This document shows, in pieces, positions 1 through 6,165 of a DNA stretch of 31,534 bases. The stretch's first letter is position 1, and the number at the start of each line of letters is the position of its first letter. The translations under genes and the position numbers were made by a program. The notes under the pieces are model-generated. The model was not told where the DNA came from, did not search any database, and saw nothing but the letters and a program-made list of their open reading frames with translations. The stretch is taken from the NCBI GenBank assembly GCA_910584665.1, contig CAJUBL010000037.1, positions 1 to 31,534 on the forward strand, written 5' to 3'. This stretch comes from an uncultured Muribaculaceae bacterium (GTDB lineage: Bacteria; Bacteroidota; Bacteroidia; Bacteroidales; Muribaculaceae).

Positions 1-110
1 ATATAACTATTGAGTATGAAAAATTTTTATCCCCACTATTTTTCTACTGAGCCCAAAAACCGCGCAGAATGGGCGCAGATATTTACAGGTTTAATTCAAC
101 TTATTTAGCC

Positions 111-614
111 ATGCACTACAAATATTGTCCTGAATGCGGTCGGAAACTTTCGGATAGACAGGCTGGCGATGACGGCGCGGTGCCGTACTGCGACGGTTGT
201 CAGCGATACTGGTTCGATACATTTTCGAGCTGCGTGATTGTGATGGTCGTGAACGAGCTTCATGAGATCGCCATGTTACATCAGTCATATATCTCCGATG
301 AACACGAAACCTTTGTGGCCGGATTCATGACTCCCGGCGAGACTGCTGAGCAGGCCGCTGTAAGGGAAGTGAAAGAAGAGCTGGGACTAGACGTGGAACG
401 TCTGGAATACGCCGGCACTCATTGGTTCGCAAGACGTGAGCAACTGATGCACGCTTTCATTGGCTATGTAAGAAAAGCCGGTTTTGTCCTCTCTTCCGAA
501 GTGGACGGAGCGAGTTGGGTGGCATTGGAGGAGGCTCCAGCACGTATGTTCCATGACCGCCCCGGCAATACCCAGCACATACTATACCGCCAATACATAT
601 CCAAGTTAGAATAA
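111..614 (+). CDS. Zinc-ribbon Nudix hydrolase (NudC-like architecture)
   Basis: The 167-residue protein should hydrolyse a nucleoside diphosphate linked to another group; the substrate cannot be read from sequence. An N-terminal zinc ribbon uses CPECG (C6, C9) and CDGC (C27, C30). A complete Nudix box follows: G-x5-E-x7-REVKEELGL, starting at GFMTPGE around residue 84. This ribbon-plus-Nudix order is that of NADH pyrophosphatase NudC. However, the SQPWPFP-type motif that marks NADH pyrophosphatases downstream of the box is replaced by GTHWFARREQLM, so NADH specificity is doubtful. I chose ATG 111 because it puts the zinc ribbon at the N-terminus, as in the family; an in-frame ATG at 69 would add 14 unconvincing residues. 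No clear TAnnTTTG promoter lies upstream. It stands alone, followed by gene remnants. Confidence 0.9.
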   Translation: MHYKYCPECGRKLSDRQAGDDGAVPYCDGCQRYWFDTFSSCVIVMVVNELHEIAMLHQSYISDEHETFVAGFMTPGETAEQAAVREVKEELGLDVERLEYAGTHWFARREQLMHAFIGYVRKAGFVLSSEVDGASWVALEEAPARMFHDRPGNTQHILYRQYISKLE

Positions 615-639
615 TGATATAATCAGAATAACCAAATCT

Positions 640-822
640 ATGCTACATACATTCTTTTTCAGTCCGTCAGGTTCTACCTGCATATATGCCGAGGTCATGA
701 CAGAGGCATATGGCGAGGGTTCGCAACTCGTTGACCTCACACATGGTCATCATCCTATACATACCCCCCCCAAAAAAAAATCGCAAAACTTAAGAAGCAG
801 TGATACAGATAGGCATATATAA
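640..822 (+). pseudogene. N-terminal fragment of a flavodoxin-like (EFR1-type) protein
   Basis: The reading frame begins MLHTFFFSPSGSTCIYAEV and continues to LVDLTHG. This matches the start of flavodoxin-like domains of the EFR1 type (flavodoxin plus 2[4Fe-4S]): a short strand, an FSPTGTT-like phosphate-binding loop, a helix, then a xIDLT strand. An intact protein would be about 250 residues; here similarity ends near position 755, just before a C8A9 tract, and the frame stops at 822 inside the next gene. No ferredoxin cysteines follow. I read it as a truncated remnant. The family match is from motif recognition only. Confidence 0.55.
764..780 (+). repeat. Homopolymer junction C8A9
   Basis: Eight C residues (764-771) run directly into nine A residues (772-780). 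The tract sits exactly where the flavodoxin-like fragment loses its similarity and 20 bp before the start of the next gene. Such tracts are prone to slippage during replication, so it may be a source of length variation. It may also only mark the deletion scar. Confidence 0.8.
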
Positions 823-1039
823 ATTCGGATTTACAGTATTGTCGATGATTACGGTTTTCATCGTCCTTAGTGTTTGCTCGGTTGTTGCCGCTTTTCGACA
901 AGCCCGGCCGGAGTGGCCGATGCCATTTTGGGAAATTATTTTTATAAACGAAGGCATGGCATTGCTGGCGACACTTATATATGGAATATGCGCACACTTT
1001 GCCATTGCTTTGATTGAACGAATAAGAAAAAAGAAATGA
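800..1039 (+). CDS. Small two-helix membrane protein, unknown function
   Basis: A 79-residue protein with two hydrophobic segments, about residues 9-32 (FGFTVLSMITVFIVLSVCS) and 50-72 (EGMALLATLIYGICAHFAIA), joined by a polar loop rich in R, W and P, and ending in the basic tail RIRKKK. The charge pattern suggests a membrane hairpin. The start is GTG at 800; an ATG at 845 would remove most of the first helix. Its stop overlaps the start of the YjbR-type gene in an ATGA arrangement, which supports it being a real translated gene. I do not recognise the family. It follows the C8A9 tract closely, so its original promoter may be lost. Confidence 0.6.
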   Translation: MIQIGIYKFGFTVLSMITVFIVLSVCSVVAAFRQARPEWPMPFWEIIFINEGMALLATLIYGICAHFAIALIERIRKKK

Positions 1040-1386
1040 ATATCGAGGAACTGCGTGACTACTGCCTGGCGATGGACGGAGTGTCGGAAAAAACTCCCTT
1101 CGGTAAGTTCGCCCGACGCTATGATTCGCTACTGGTGTTTTATGCGCTCGGCCACATGTTCTGCATAGCCGACATGGATGATTTCACCTCCGTATCGTTC
1201 CGCTCCACTCTGAAAGAGATTGAGGAGATCGAGGCGCGGTATTCGGCGGTGGCCGTTCCGGTCAACAAGGCTATGAAGTACTGGCTACGAATCAATCTGA
1301 ACGAGGATATGCCTGACAGCGAGATTTATAAGCTTGTCAGCCGGGCCTACGAGATTATAAAGGAGAAATATTCAGAGAAGAGATGA
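1036..1386 (+). CDS. MmcQ/YjbR family protein
   Basis: A 116-residue protein with the family layout: N-terminal MNIEELRDYCLAMDGVSEKTPFG, then a segment around FCIADMDDFTSVSFRS, and a C-terminal region with MKYWLRINLNEDMPDSEIYKLVSRAYEII. The MmcQ/YjbR family has a CyaY-like double-wing fold and is often called DNA-binding, but its biochemical role is not settled. Length is normal for the family. The start codon overlaps the stop of the preceding membrane protein gene (ATGA), so the two are probably co-translated. A decayed gene follows directly. Confidence 0.9.
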   Translation: MNIEELRDYCLAMDGVSEKTPFGKFARRYDSLLVFYALGHMFCIADMDDFTSVSFRSTLKEIEEIEARYSAVAVPVNKAMKYWLRINLNEDMPDSEIYKLVSRAYEIIKEKYSEKR

Positions 1387-1411
1387 TACTGCAACTGAAA
1401 ATAATAGAAAA

Positions 1412-1539
1412 ATGAAGGCATTTACATATATCGACACTGGCAAGGTTTGAACTCATTGATAAAGAACGCCATGAAATGACGGGAGACAAGGATGCCATTG
1501 TGCTTGTGACACTCGGAAGTATCTGCACGAGTGATCTTT
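1412..1539 (+). pseudogene. Truncated, frameshifted zinc alcohol dehydrogenase start
   Basis: ATG 1412 opens MKAFTYIDTGK, which runs into a stop. Skipping one base near 1444 restores a frame reading KFELIDKERHEMTGDKDAIV and then LVTLGSICTSDL, up to about 1538. This is the conserved N-terminus of Bacteroidales zinc-dependent medium-chain dehydrogenases (MKAFTY..., then TLGSICTSDLHIKHG). The catalytic domain beyond CTSDL, including HGSVP and GHE, is missing. About 55 bases of unassigned sequence follow (one frame ends ERDVTVINGIGGYL), reaching the stop of the convergent HD gene. This is a dead gene carrying both a frameshift and a large 3' deletion. Confidence 0.75.
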
Positions 1540-1592
1540 TGTCGTTGGAGAATGCCTGGCCCATTTTATTGCTGAGCGTGATGTAACCGTGA

Positions 1593-2030
1593 TTAACGGG
1601 ATAGGAGGTTATCTGTAAGATAGCAATGGGCATGGATGTACTTGGTCAGCCGGCGTGCCATGTCGTCGGACACCTCATTGAGACGAAGTATGTTCATATT
1701 GTCCTCGAGGTCGCGGAGTTTTACCTGGCGACCGATGGGATTGAGGGAACAACGCTTGATGAAGTCATCGTATGTTTCTCCCTCGCGCTTTGTTAGAGAT
1801 AGGATTGCCTCGACGATGTACTGAGGGAAGCCGGCTGTGAGAAGGTATTCCGGAGTCACATCCGTATCTTCGACTGTATCATGAAGCATAGCGACGATGC
1901 GCTCTTCATCGGTTGCACATGCCATTGCTACACGCATCGGGTGAAGGAAGTATGCTTTACCAACCTTATCGGTCTGTCCCTTGTGTTTAGTCAGACAAAG
2001 CAGAGCAGCTTTTTCAAGAAGTTCGTTCAT
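1593..2030 (-). CDS. HD-domain phosphohydrolase, RelA/SpoT-type hydrolase fold
   Basis: A 145-residue protein with the metal-dependent HD motif set of the (p)ppGpp hydrolase domain: H30 in FLHPMRVA, H50-D51 in MLHDTVEDTD with E54-D55, and D107/N111 in KLRDLEDN. There is no synthetase or TGS domain, so it resembles small stand-alone hydrolases of the Mesh1/SAH type or related HD nucleotide hydrolases. The substrate (ppGpp, NADPH or another nucleotide) is not decidable here. I start it at ATG 2030; the frame stays open upstream through the exported-protein gene, but that extension has no HD-family character. It lies 64 bp downstream of the exported protein on the same strand and may share its transcript. 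Confidence 0.8.
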   Translation of the reverse strand: MNELLEKAALLCLTKHKGQTDKVGKAYFLHPMRVAMACATDEERIVAMLHDTVEDTDVTPEYLLTAGFPQYIVEAILSLTKREGETYDDFIKRCSLNPIGRQVKLRDLEDNMNILRLNEVSDDMARRLTKYIHAHCYLTDNLLSR

Positions 2031-2094
2031 GTTTTTGAGAGTTTTACGAATAATTATAATTGGGTTTTGATTAGGAAATGATAGCGCCGGCTTC

Positions 2095-2391
2095 TTACTT
2101 AATCGCGTACCAGTTGCCACGATAACCAAAACGTTTCTTGCCTTGGATACAAATCCATGTATTGTTAAAATCAATGTACTTTCGCCCTTTGTGGATATAC
2201 ACTGAGAAAGAACCTTTGGGGTGTCCGTTTTCATTGTATACTGAAACGGTTTGCTTTGTGCGCATATAAGTCCCGTCATTGGGAGCCGCAGCCATACAGA
2301 CATTACCTGTTGCAACCCCAGTTCCAGTCAGCACCATGTCCGATGCAACGATTGAGGTGAGCAAAGAGACAGTAAAAAATAACTTCTTCAT
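2095..2391 (-). CDS. Small exported protein, unknown function
   Basis: A 98-residue protein starting MKKLFFTVSLLTSIVAS, a typical signal peptide, with likely cleavage in the small-residue stretch before residue 35. The mature part is short, basic and aromatic (YMRTKQTVSVYNENG, KGRKYIDFNNTW, KRFGYRGNWYAIK) and looks like a compact beta-rich domain. I do not recognise a family. The longer in-frame start at 2424 would put extra residues in front of the signal peptide and is unlikely. A TAATTTTG -7 box lies about 50 bp upstream. The HD phosphohydrolase gene is downstream. Confidence 0.65.
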   Translation of the reverse strand: MKKLFFTVSLLTSIVASDMVLTGTGVATGNVCMAAAPNDGTYMRTKQTVSVYNENGHPKGSFSVYIHKGRKYIDFNNTWICIQGKKRFGYRGNWYAIK

Positions 2392-2440
2392 CTTGAAAAC
2401 TCTGGTTTGTGTCAGGCGCAACATCTAAAGGTTGTAATTG

Positions 2441-2448
2441 CAAAATTA
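2441..2448 (-). promoter_or_regulatory. Bacteroidetes -7 box TAATTTTG
   Basis: Read on the minus strand, TAATTTTG fits the Bacteroidetes -7 consensus TAnnTTTG and lies about 50 bp upstream of the exported-protein start at 2391. I see no good TTTG at the -33 position, so the call rests on the -7 box alone. Confidence 0.45.
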
Positions 2449-2482
2449 GTCATTTTTAAGATATGATTCTATGGATTATGTT

Positions 2483-2490
2483 TATATTTG
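2483..2490 (+). promoter_or_regulatory. Bacteroidetes -7 box TATATTTG
   Basis: TATATTTG matches TAnnTTTG exactly. It points towards the coiled-coil gene at 2718 and is divergent from the -7 box at 2441-2448. No convincing -33 TTTG is present. If used, it gives a leader of about 220 nt. Confidence 0.45.
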
Positions 2491-2559
2491 CAGTGCGAAC
2501 AGGTTATGCCTGCAAGAGATTACATCACCTCGGCAATTCGATCCTTTGTGATTGAAAGT

Positions 2560-2609
2560 GATGGGACGGCTCTTCTCTTGTATATTGTGATTGATTTCCG
2601 CGTCCCGTC
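2560..2609 (+). other. Stem-loop in the long leader of the coiled-coil gene
   Basis: GATGGGACG (2560-2568) can pair with CGTCCCGTC (2601-2609), nine pairs including one G-T wobble, around a 32-base loop. A second small hairpin, CAGG-TTATG-CCTG, occurs near 2499-2511. Both lie between the -7 box at 2483-2490 and the start at 2718, a 227-base stretch with no convincing gene. They may form a structured 5' leader; no known riboswitch class is recognisable. Confidence 0.3.
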
Positions 2610-2717
2610 TTGCGGATTTATTGCCAATGGATCATGATCAGATTCATGAGCAGTACAATCCGGTATACGCCTGAGTCTGCATTCATGCTCCATTCTAACC
2701 ATTAAACTATTTATATT

Positions 2718-2942
2718 ATGGGAGTAACTAATGCAGAAAGCAAAAAAGCTCAGATTGAAAGTTTAAAAGGTCGCGTCGAGAACGCAAAAAACAGCGTTGA
2801 AGCCAGCAAGCAACGTCTGGCAACGGCCCGTGCCAACAAGAACAAGTATGCGATTAACGCTGCAAAATCTCAGCTGGAGTCAGACAAACGACATCTCCAG
2901 AGTGTCAAGGATGAACTCGCACGTATCAGAGCTCAGAAATAA
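2718..2942 (+). CDS. Small coiled-coil protein, unknown function
   Basis: A 74-residue, highly charged protein (MGVTNAESKKAQIESLKGRV and on to ELARIRAQK) made almost entirely of predicted amphipathic helix with heptad-like spacing of L, V, I and A. There are no cysteines, aromatics are almost absent, and there is no signal peptide or membrane segment, so it is probably a cytosolic helical oligomer. It ends two bases before the GTG start of the GNAT-like gene, so the two are likely one transcript. No family recognised. Confidence 0.7.
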   Translation: MGVTNAESKKAQIESLKGRVENAKNSVEASKQRLATARANKNKYAINAAKSQLESDKRHLQSVKDELARIRAQK

Positions 2943-2944
2943 TC

Positions 2945-3478
2945 GTGAATCTGGCAATAAAGGATATAATCCCGGATTGCCGGAGCATTCCTGAAATTAT
3001 TGAGGCCCCGGGGGTGACTGTGCGGCGCAAACGGCACGGAGAACCTCTGGTGGCCCATTTTGATACTGACCGATGGCATAGCATCGTGGTTGACGTAGAC
3101 CATGATGCTACCATGGATCTTATTCTGGAACGCGATCCTGAACGGATAGCGGCATTCATGTTCTGCCGGGATAGCGGGACTGAACCTTTTGCCTGGTGTA
3201 TGATACAGCGAATAACCATATCCGCCCACCCCACATTCGAATTCCATGGCGGAGCATGGATCAGCGGTATGCTTTATGATAGACTTAAGGTCAGGGCCTC
3301 TGTCGCTATTCTTGACTGGCTGTTGGCCCACGGCTGTAGGGTACGTTCCAAAGCACATCAAGGAAACCGGTCTGCGATACGATTTCTCGAATATCTGGGA
3401 TTCAGAGAGGTCTCCTGTAACAGTAGCGGTTATGTTATACATTTCACGCTTTCCCGCAAGCGCCTTCCGAAATGCTGA
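2945..3478 (+). CDS. GNAT-like acetyltransferase domain protein
   Basis: A 177-residue protein whose C-terminal half has the GNAT pattern: a helix with VRASVAILDWLLAHGCRVRS, then HQGNRSAIRFLEYLGFREV, which matches the motif N-x-x-S/A-x-R-F-L-x-x-L-G-F near the end of N-acetyltransferases. The N-terminal half is divergent and the acetyl-CoA loop (Q/R-x-x-G-x-G/A) is not obvious. The substrate is unknown. The start is GTG 2945, two bases after the preceding stop. The gene end lies 40 bp from the convergent HxlR gene with no terminator hairpin visible. An alternative is a degenerate or phage-type GNAT with another role. Confidence 0.6.
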   Translation: MNLAIKDIIPDCRSIPEIIEAPGVTVRRKRHGEPLVAHFDTDRWHSIVVDVDHDATMDLILERDPERIAAFMFCRDSGTEPFAWCMIQRITISAHPTFEFHGGAWISGMLYDRLKVRASVAILDWLLAHGCRVRSKAHQGNRSAIRFLEYLGFREVSCNSSGYVIHFTLSRKRLPKC

Positions 3479-3518
3479 TATTTCTGTTTCGTATGGATTG
3501 TACGGGTTATAATACTGA

Positions 3519-3917
3519 TCACTGCCGGTCGTTTTTACTGTTGCCCGTGTTAAGTACGACAGATGGAAATGTGTCCAGATAATTGATTGCCCAGTCTATG
3601 AGGCCGTGAAGATGAGGCATTAATGACAGGCCTTTTTCAGAAAGAGAGTATTCTACTCTCGGAGGTATCTGTGCATACATTCTGCGTGAGATCAGACCAT
3701 CTGTCTCAAGACCTTTCAATGTCTCTGACAGCACTTTAGGCGAAATATCCGGAATGGCCTTGCCGATGGCGCTGAAGCGTGTCGTCTCATTCTCGGAAAG
3801 TACACACAGAATGAGTATAGCCCATTTGCCGGAGAATCGTGAGATGACATTTCTGACCGGACATGAGTCTATGCATGTGTATTTTTTTAAATTTTCTTTT
3901 AACGGCAAAGTGTTCAT
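3519..3917 (-). CDS. HxlR-family winged-helix regulator
   Basis: A 132-residue DNA-binding protein with the HxlR hallmarks: C15 and C19-P-V near the N-terminus, GKWAILILCVL, a recognition region RFSAIGKAIPDISPKVLSET, LKGLETDGLISRR, and the wing motif PPRVEYSLSEKG. HxlR proteins act as dimers, and members such as HypR and YodB sense oxidants or electrophiles through the N-terminal cysteine; C19 occupies that position. It is divergent from the cupin gene, and the shared 145-bp region holds two GTTAC-N6-GTAA palindromes that it probably binds. It most likely controls itself and the cupin gene. Confidence 0.92.
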   Translation of the reverse strand: MNTLPLKENLKKYTCIDSCPVRNVISRFSGKWAILILCVLSENETTRFSAIGKAIPDISPKVLSETLKGLETDGLISRRMYAQIPPRVEYSLSEKGLSLMPHLHGLIDWAINYLDTFPSVVLNTGNSKNDRQ

Positions 3918-3922
3918 ATTCA

Positions 3923-3964
3923 GTAACAGTTACCTTAAAGTAAGCGGGTTACCATGCTGTAACC
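3923..3964. promoter_or_regulatory. Probable HxlR operator pair
   Basis: Two similarly built palindromes lie between the divergent genes: GTTAC-cttaaa-GTAAg (3929-3944) and GGTTAC-catgct-GTAACC (3947-3964). Their centres are 19 bp apart, close to two helical turns. An extra half-site GTAAC (3923-3927) precedes them. The second site ends two bases before the -33 element of the cupin promoter. The first lies 12 bp from the HxlR start codon. The regulator assignment is inferred from position. Confidence 0.6.
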
Positions 3965-3966
3965 TC

Positions 3967-3997
3967 TTGTATATCATGATTTTCTGATGTAAATTTG
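3967..3997 (+). promoter_or_regulatory. Promoter of the cupin gene
   Basis: TTG (3967-3969) is followed after 20 bases by TAAATTTG (3990-3997), an exact TAnnTTTG -7 box at the usual Bacteroidetes spacing. The cupin start lies 65 bp downstream. The GGTTAC/GTAACC palindrome abuts the -33 element, so a bound HxlR protein could block or recruit polymerase. Confidence 0.65.
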
Positions 3998-4062
3998 CGG
4001 TATCGGAAAGAAAGTATATTTCTTTTACAAAGTTAATCAATAATTCTAACACATCAAAAATT

Positions 4063-4473
4063 ATGAGTGAGGTAAATTTACTGGACAAGGGTGAACGGTT
4101 TGTCCATGTCAGTGTAGGAAGTCTGCATGACTTCGATGGAAAACAATTTGTTAAGGATGCGACAGGTGCCACATCGTGTGAGATATCTTTCGGCACACTC
4201 CCTGCAGGTGCCGCAGTTCCATTCTTTCATAGTCATAAGGAGAATGAGGAGAATTATATTATTCTCTCCGGTTCAGGCAAGTTTCAGGTTGACGGTAAGG
4301 TATTTGATATTGCAGAGGGGTCTGTGGTCCGTGTGTCGGCAGACTGCGACCGCAATCTCAGATGCACGTCCTCCACTCCCATGTGCTATATCTGTATACA
4401 GGCCAGGGAGGGCAGTCTCGGAGGATACACCATGACAGATGCCGAGATCACGGAAAGAGAGAGCCTTCTCTGA
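4063..4473 (+). CDS. Single-domain cupin protein
   Basis: A 136-residue protein with the first cupin motif, H56-S-H58-K-E-N-E62 in FHSHKENEENYIILSGSGKF. The second motif (P-x-G-x2-H-x3-N) is present only as EGSVVRVSADCDRNLR and lacks the histidine, so metal binding may be incomplete or different. Cupins of this size include small-molecule binding proteins, isomerases and dioxygenases; the reaction is unknown. It is divergent from the HxlR regulator with its own promoter and the shared operators, which suggests a role in a stress or detoxification response. A strong hairpin follows its stop. Confidence 0.85.
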   Translation: MSEVNLLDKGERFVHVSVGSLHDFDGKQFVKDATGATSCEISFGTLPAGAAVPFFHSHKENEENYIILSGSGKFQVDGKVFDIAEGSVVRVSADCDRNLRCTSSTPMCYICIQAREGSLGGYTMTDAEITERESLL

Positions 4474-4495
4474 CCGTAGTGACTCCTGTAAGAAT

Positions 4496-4535
4496 ATACG
4501 GCCATTTTCCCTGACAGTGGGACGAATGGCCGTAT
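4496..4535. terminator. Hairpin terminator between convergent genes
   Basis: ATACGGCCATT (4496-4506) pairs perfectly with AATGGCCGTAT (4525-4535), and TCCC/GGGA can extend it inside the loop. It lies between the cupin stop (4473) and the antiporter stop (4575), so it can serve both strands. The run of T residues is not immediate on the plus strand but an AT-rich stretch follows (4543-4560). Confidence 0.6.
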
Positions 4536-4574
4536 CTCATGTATAAATTTTTTATTTTAAATTCAGATATAATT

Positions 4575-5921
4575 TTAAAATATATGGTAGTTTTCTAACA
4601 ACTCCATAAATGCTATTGATACGATGCCAGACAGATACCCCGACAGGGCAAGGGCCGATATCCGCCTGATGTACCACATGAAAGGTATTTTTTCTATCCC
4701 CATTGCTACAACACCGGCTGCCGAACCGATAATCAGCATTGAACCGCCTACACCTGCACAGAAAGTCAGAAGGTGCCAGAACAGACCGTCCTCTGCAAAC
4801 AGCATCGAATATGACGGATCGGCGGTAAACACGGAAGCGGTTTCTGTCATGACCGGATACATATCCATGCATGCAGCCACAAGCGGCACGTTGTCGACAA
4901 ATGACGATAATATTCCTATGATCACATTGATGATATATACCTCATGAAAAGTTTCATTAAGCCATCCGGCGAGATCGCTCAGAATGCCGGATTGTGACAA
5001 TGCGGCAACAGCCATGAGTATACCCAGAAAGAACAGTATGGTTGACATATCAATATTTTTTACTACCTGGGATATGCGGCCTTCCATTTTTCCGTCAAGC
5101 TCGTAGTGTCTGACAATCAGTTCAGTCAGCAGCCACAGAACTCCGAGAGAAAGTATTACACCCATGTAGGGAGGCAGATGAGTCAATGCCTTGAATACGG
5201 GTACAGACAATAACGATGCAATACCACAACACAGTATGAATACCGACAGTCTGTGATGATGATCGGACAATACGTATCCTACTCTGCGGTCCGATTCATT
5301 GAGAGCTTCAACCGGCTCGGGTTTTACGAACCGTGTGGCTATATATGTCGGGACTGCAACCGATATTAGCGAAGGGATCAGAAGATTTTCAATAAGATCA
5401 AGTGACGATACATAATTTTTCATCCACAACATGATTGTAGTGATATCACCGATCGGAGACCATGCTCCACCCGAGTTTGCCGCTATCACTATTACTGATG
5501 CAAACAGCCATCGCTCTTTCTGGTCAGAAAGCATGCGGCGAAGCATCATCACCATGATGATAGTGGTAGTCATATTGTCAAGAATAGCCGAGAGCATGAA
5601 TGCCACGAGTGCAAGCACCCACATCAGCCGGCGTTTGTTTTTTGCCTTGATATTTCTTACAATTATATTGAAGCCGCCGTATCGGTCTATGAGCTCGACA
5701 ATCGTCATGGCTCCAATCAGAAACACGATTATTTCACAAGTGTCGCCAAGAGCGACAGTCATGTCTGCTGACATATCCGGATCATTACCGCATGTGGCGT
5801 ATACGGCCCACAGAATACCACACATTATGAGCGCGAATGTAGCCTTGTTGATGTTTAGAATGTGTTCGGAAGCTATGCATATATAACCTGTCACGAACAA
5901 TATGATCATTGATGTAATCAT
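4575..5921 (-). CDS. nhaD: NhaD-type Na+/H+ antiporter
   Basis: A 448-residue inner-membrane protein with about 12 hydrophobic segments and the ion-transporter (IT) superfamily features of NhaD: SAILDNMTTTIIMVMMLRRM, then IAANSGGAWSPIGDITTIMLWM, and in the second half SSFVDNVPLVAACMDM and GVGGSMLIIGSAAGVVAMG. It should exchange Na+ or Li+ for protons. I start at ATG 5921 (MITSMIILFVTGYICIASEH), where family proteins usually begin. In-frame ATGs at 5978 and 5972 overlap or immediately follow a TACCTTTG -7 box and would precede transcription start if that box is real. It is single, convergent with the cupin gene. Confidence 0.9.
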   Translation of the reverse strand: MITSMIILFVTGYICIASEHILNINKATFALIMCGILWAVYATCGNDPDMSADMTVALGDTCEIIVFLIGAMTIVELIDRYGGFNIIVRNIKAKNKRRLMWVLALVAFMLSAILDNMTTTIIMVMMLRRMLSDQKERWLFASVIVIAANSGGAWSPIGDITTIMLWMKNYVSSLDLIENLLIPSLISVAVPTYIATRFVKPEPVEALNESDRRVGYVLSDHHHRLSVFILCCGIASLLSVPVFKALTHLPPYMGVILSLGVLWLLTELIVRHYELDGKMEGRISQVVKNIDMSTILFFLGILMAVAALSQSGILSDLAGWLNETFHEVYIINVIIGILSSFVDNVPLVAACMDMYPVMTETASVFTADPSYSMLFAEDGLFWHLLTFCAGVGGSMLIIGSAAGVVAMGIEKIPFMWYIRRISALALSGYLSGIVSIAFMELLENYHIF

Positions 5922-5975
5922 AGAGCAATACAGTGTGTCGTTTATGTTGAAACATGACGGTGAATCTGCCATAGT

Positions 5976-5983
5976 CAAAGGTA
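5976..5983 (-). promoter_or_regulatory. -7 box TACCTTTG of the antiporter gene
   Basis: On the minus strand TACCTTTG fits TAnnTTTG, with CTTT about 20 bp further upstream (6004-6007) as a weak -33. It overlaps the longest possible ATG of the antiporter, which argues for the internal start at 5921. Confidence 0.5.
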
Positions 5984-6074
5984 CGGAAAATTAAAGATGG
6001 ATTAAAGAAAAAATTCCGTTATTTGACTTTATGACTAATTTTATTAATATAAATGCCAATTCATATGTAGGTTA

Positions 6075-6091
6075 ACAATCTTTCAGATTGT
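6075..6091. promoter_or_regulatory. Inverted repeat upstream of the 11-mer repeat protein
   Basis: ACAATC (6075-6080), a 5-base spacer TTTCA, and GATTGT (6086-6091) form a perfect palindrome 75 bp before the gene at 6166. A near-consensus -7 box TATTATTG lies at 6113-6120, with TTG at 6088-6090 inside the right arm as a possible -33 (22 bp spacing). A regulator bound here would overlap the promoter. No regulator is identified. Confidence 0.35.
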
Positions 6092-6165
6092 ATAAATGAA
6101 TTTTATCAACAATATTATTGCGCTTCGTGTTTCATTCATAGCTAACTCAGTAAATTTATAAGACT

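Noticed and set aside
2031..2315. A 95-residue N-terminal extension of the HD phosphohydrolase
   Set aside because: The extension is antisense-frame overlap with the exported-protein gene and the intergenic spacer, and the HD family begins near MNELLEKAALL.
1593..2391. HD hydrolase plus exported protein as a toxin-antitoxin or defence pair
   Set aside because: The upstream gene has a signal peptide, there is no synthetase partner, and the 64-bp gap does not suggest tight coupling.
2520..2702. A 60-residue minus-strand frame in the divergent promoter region
   Set aside because: Low-complexity charged composition, no promoter facing it, and it overlaps the predicted leader stem of the opposite strand.
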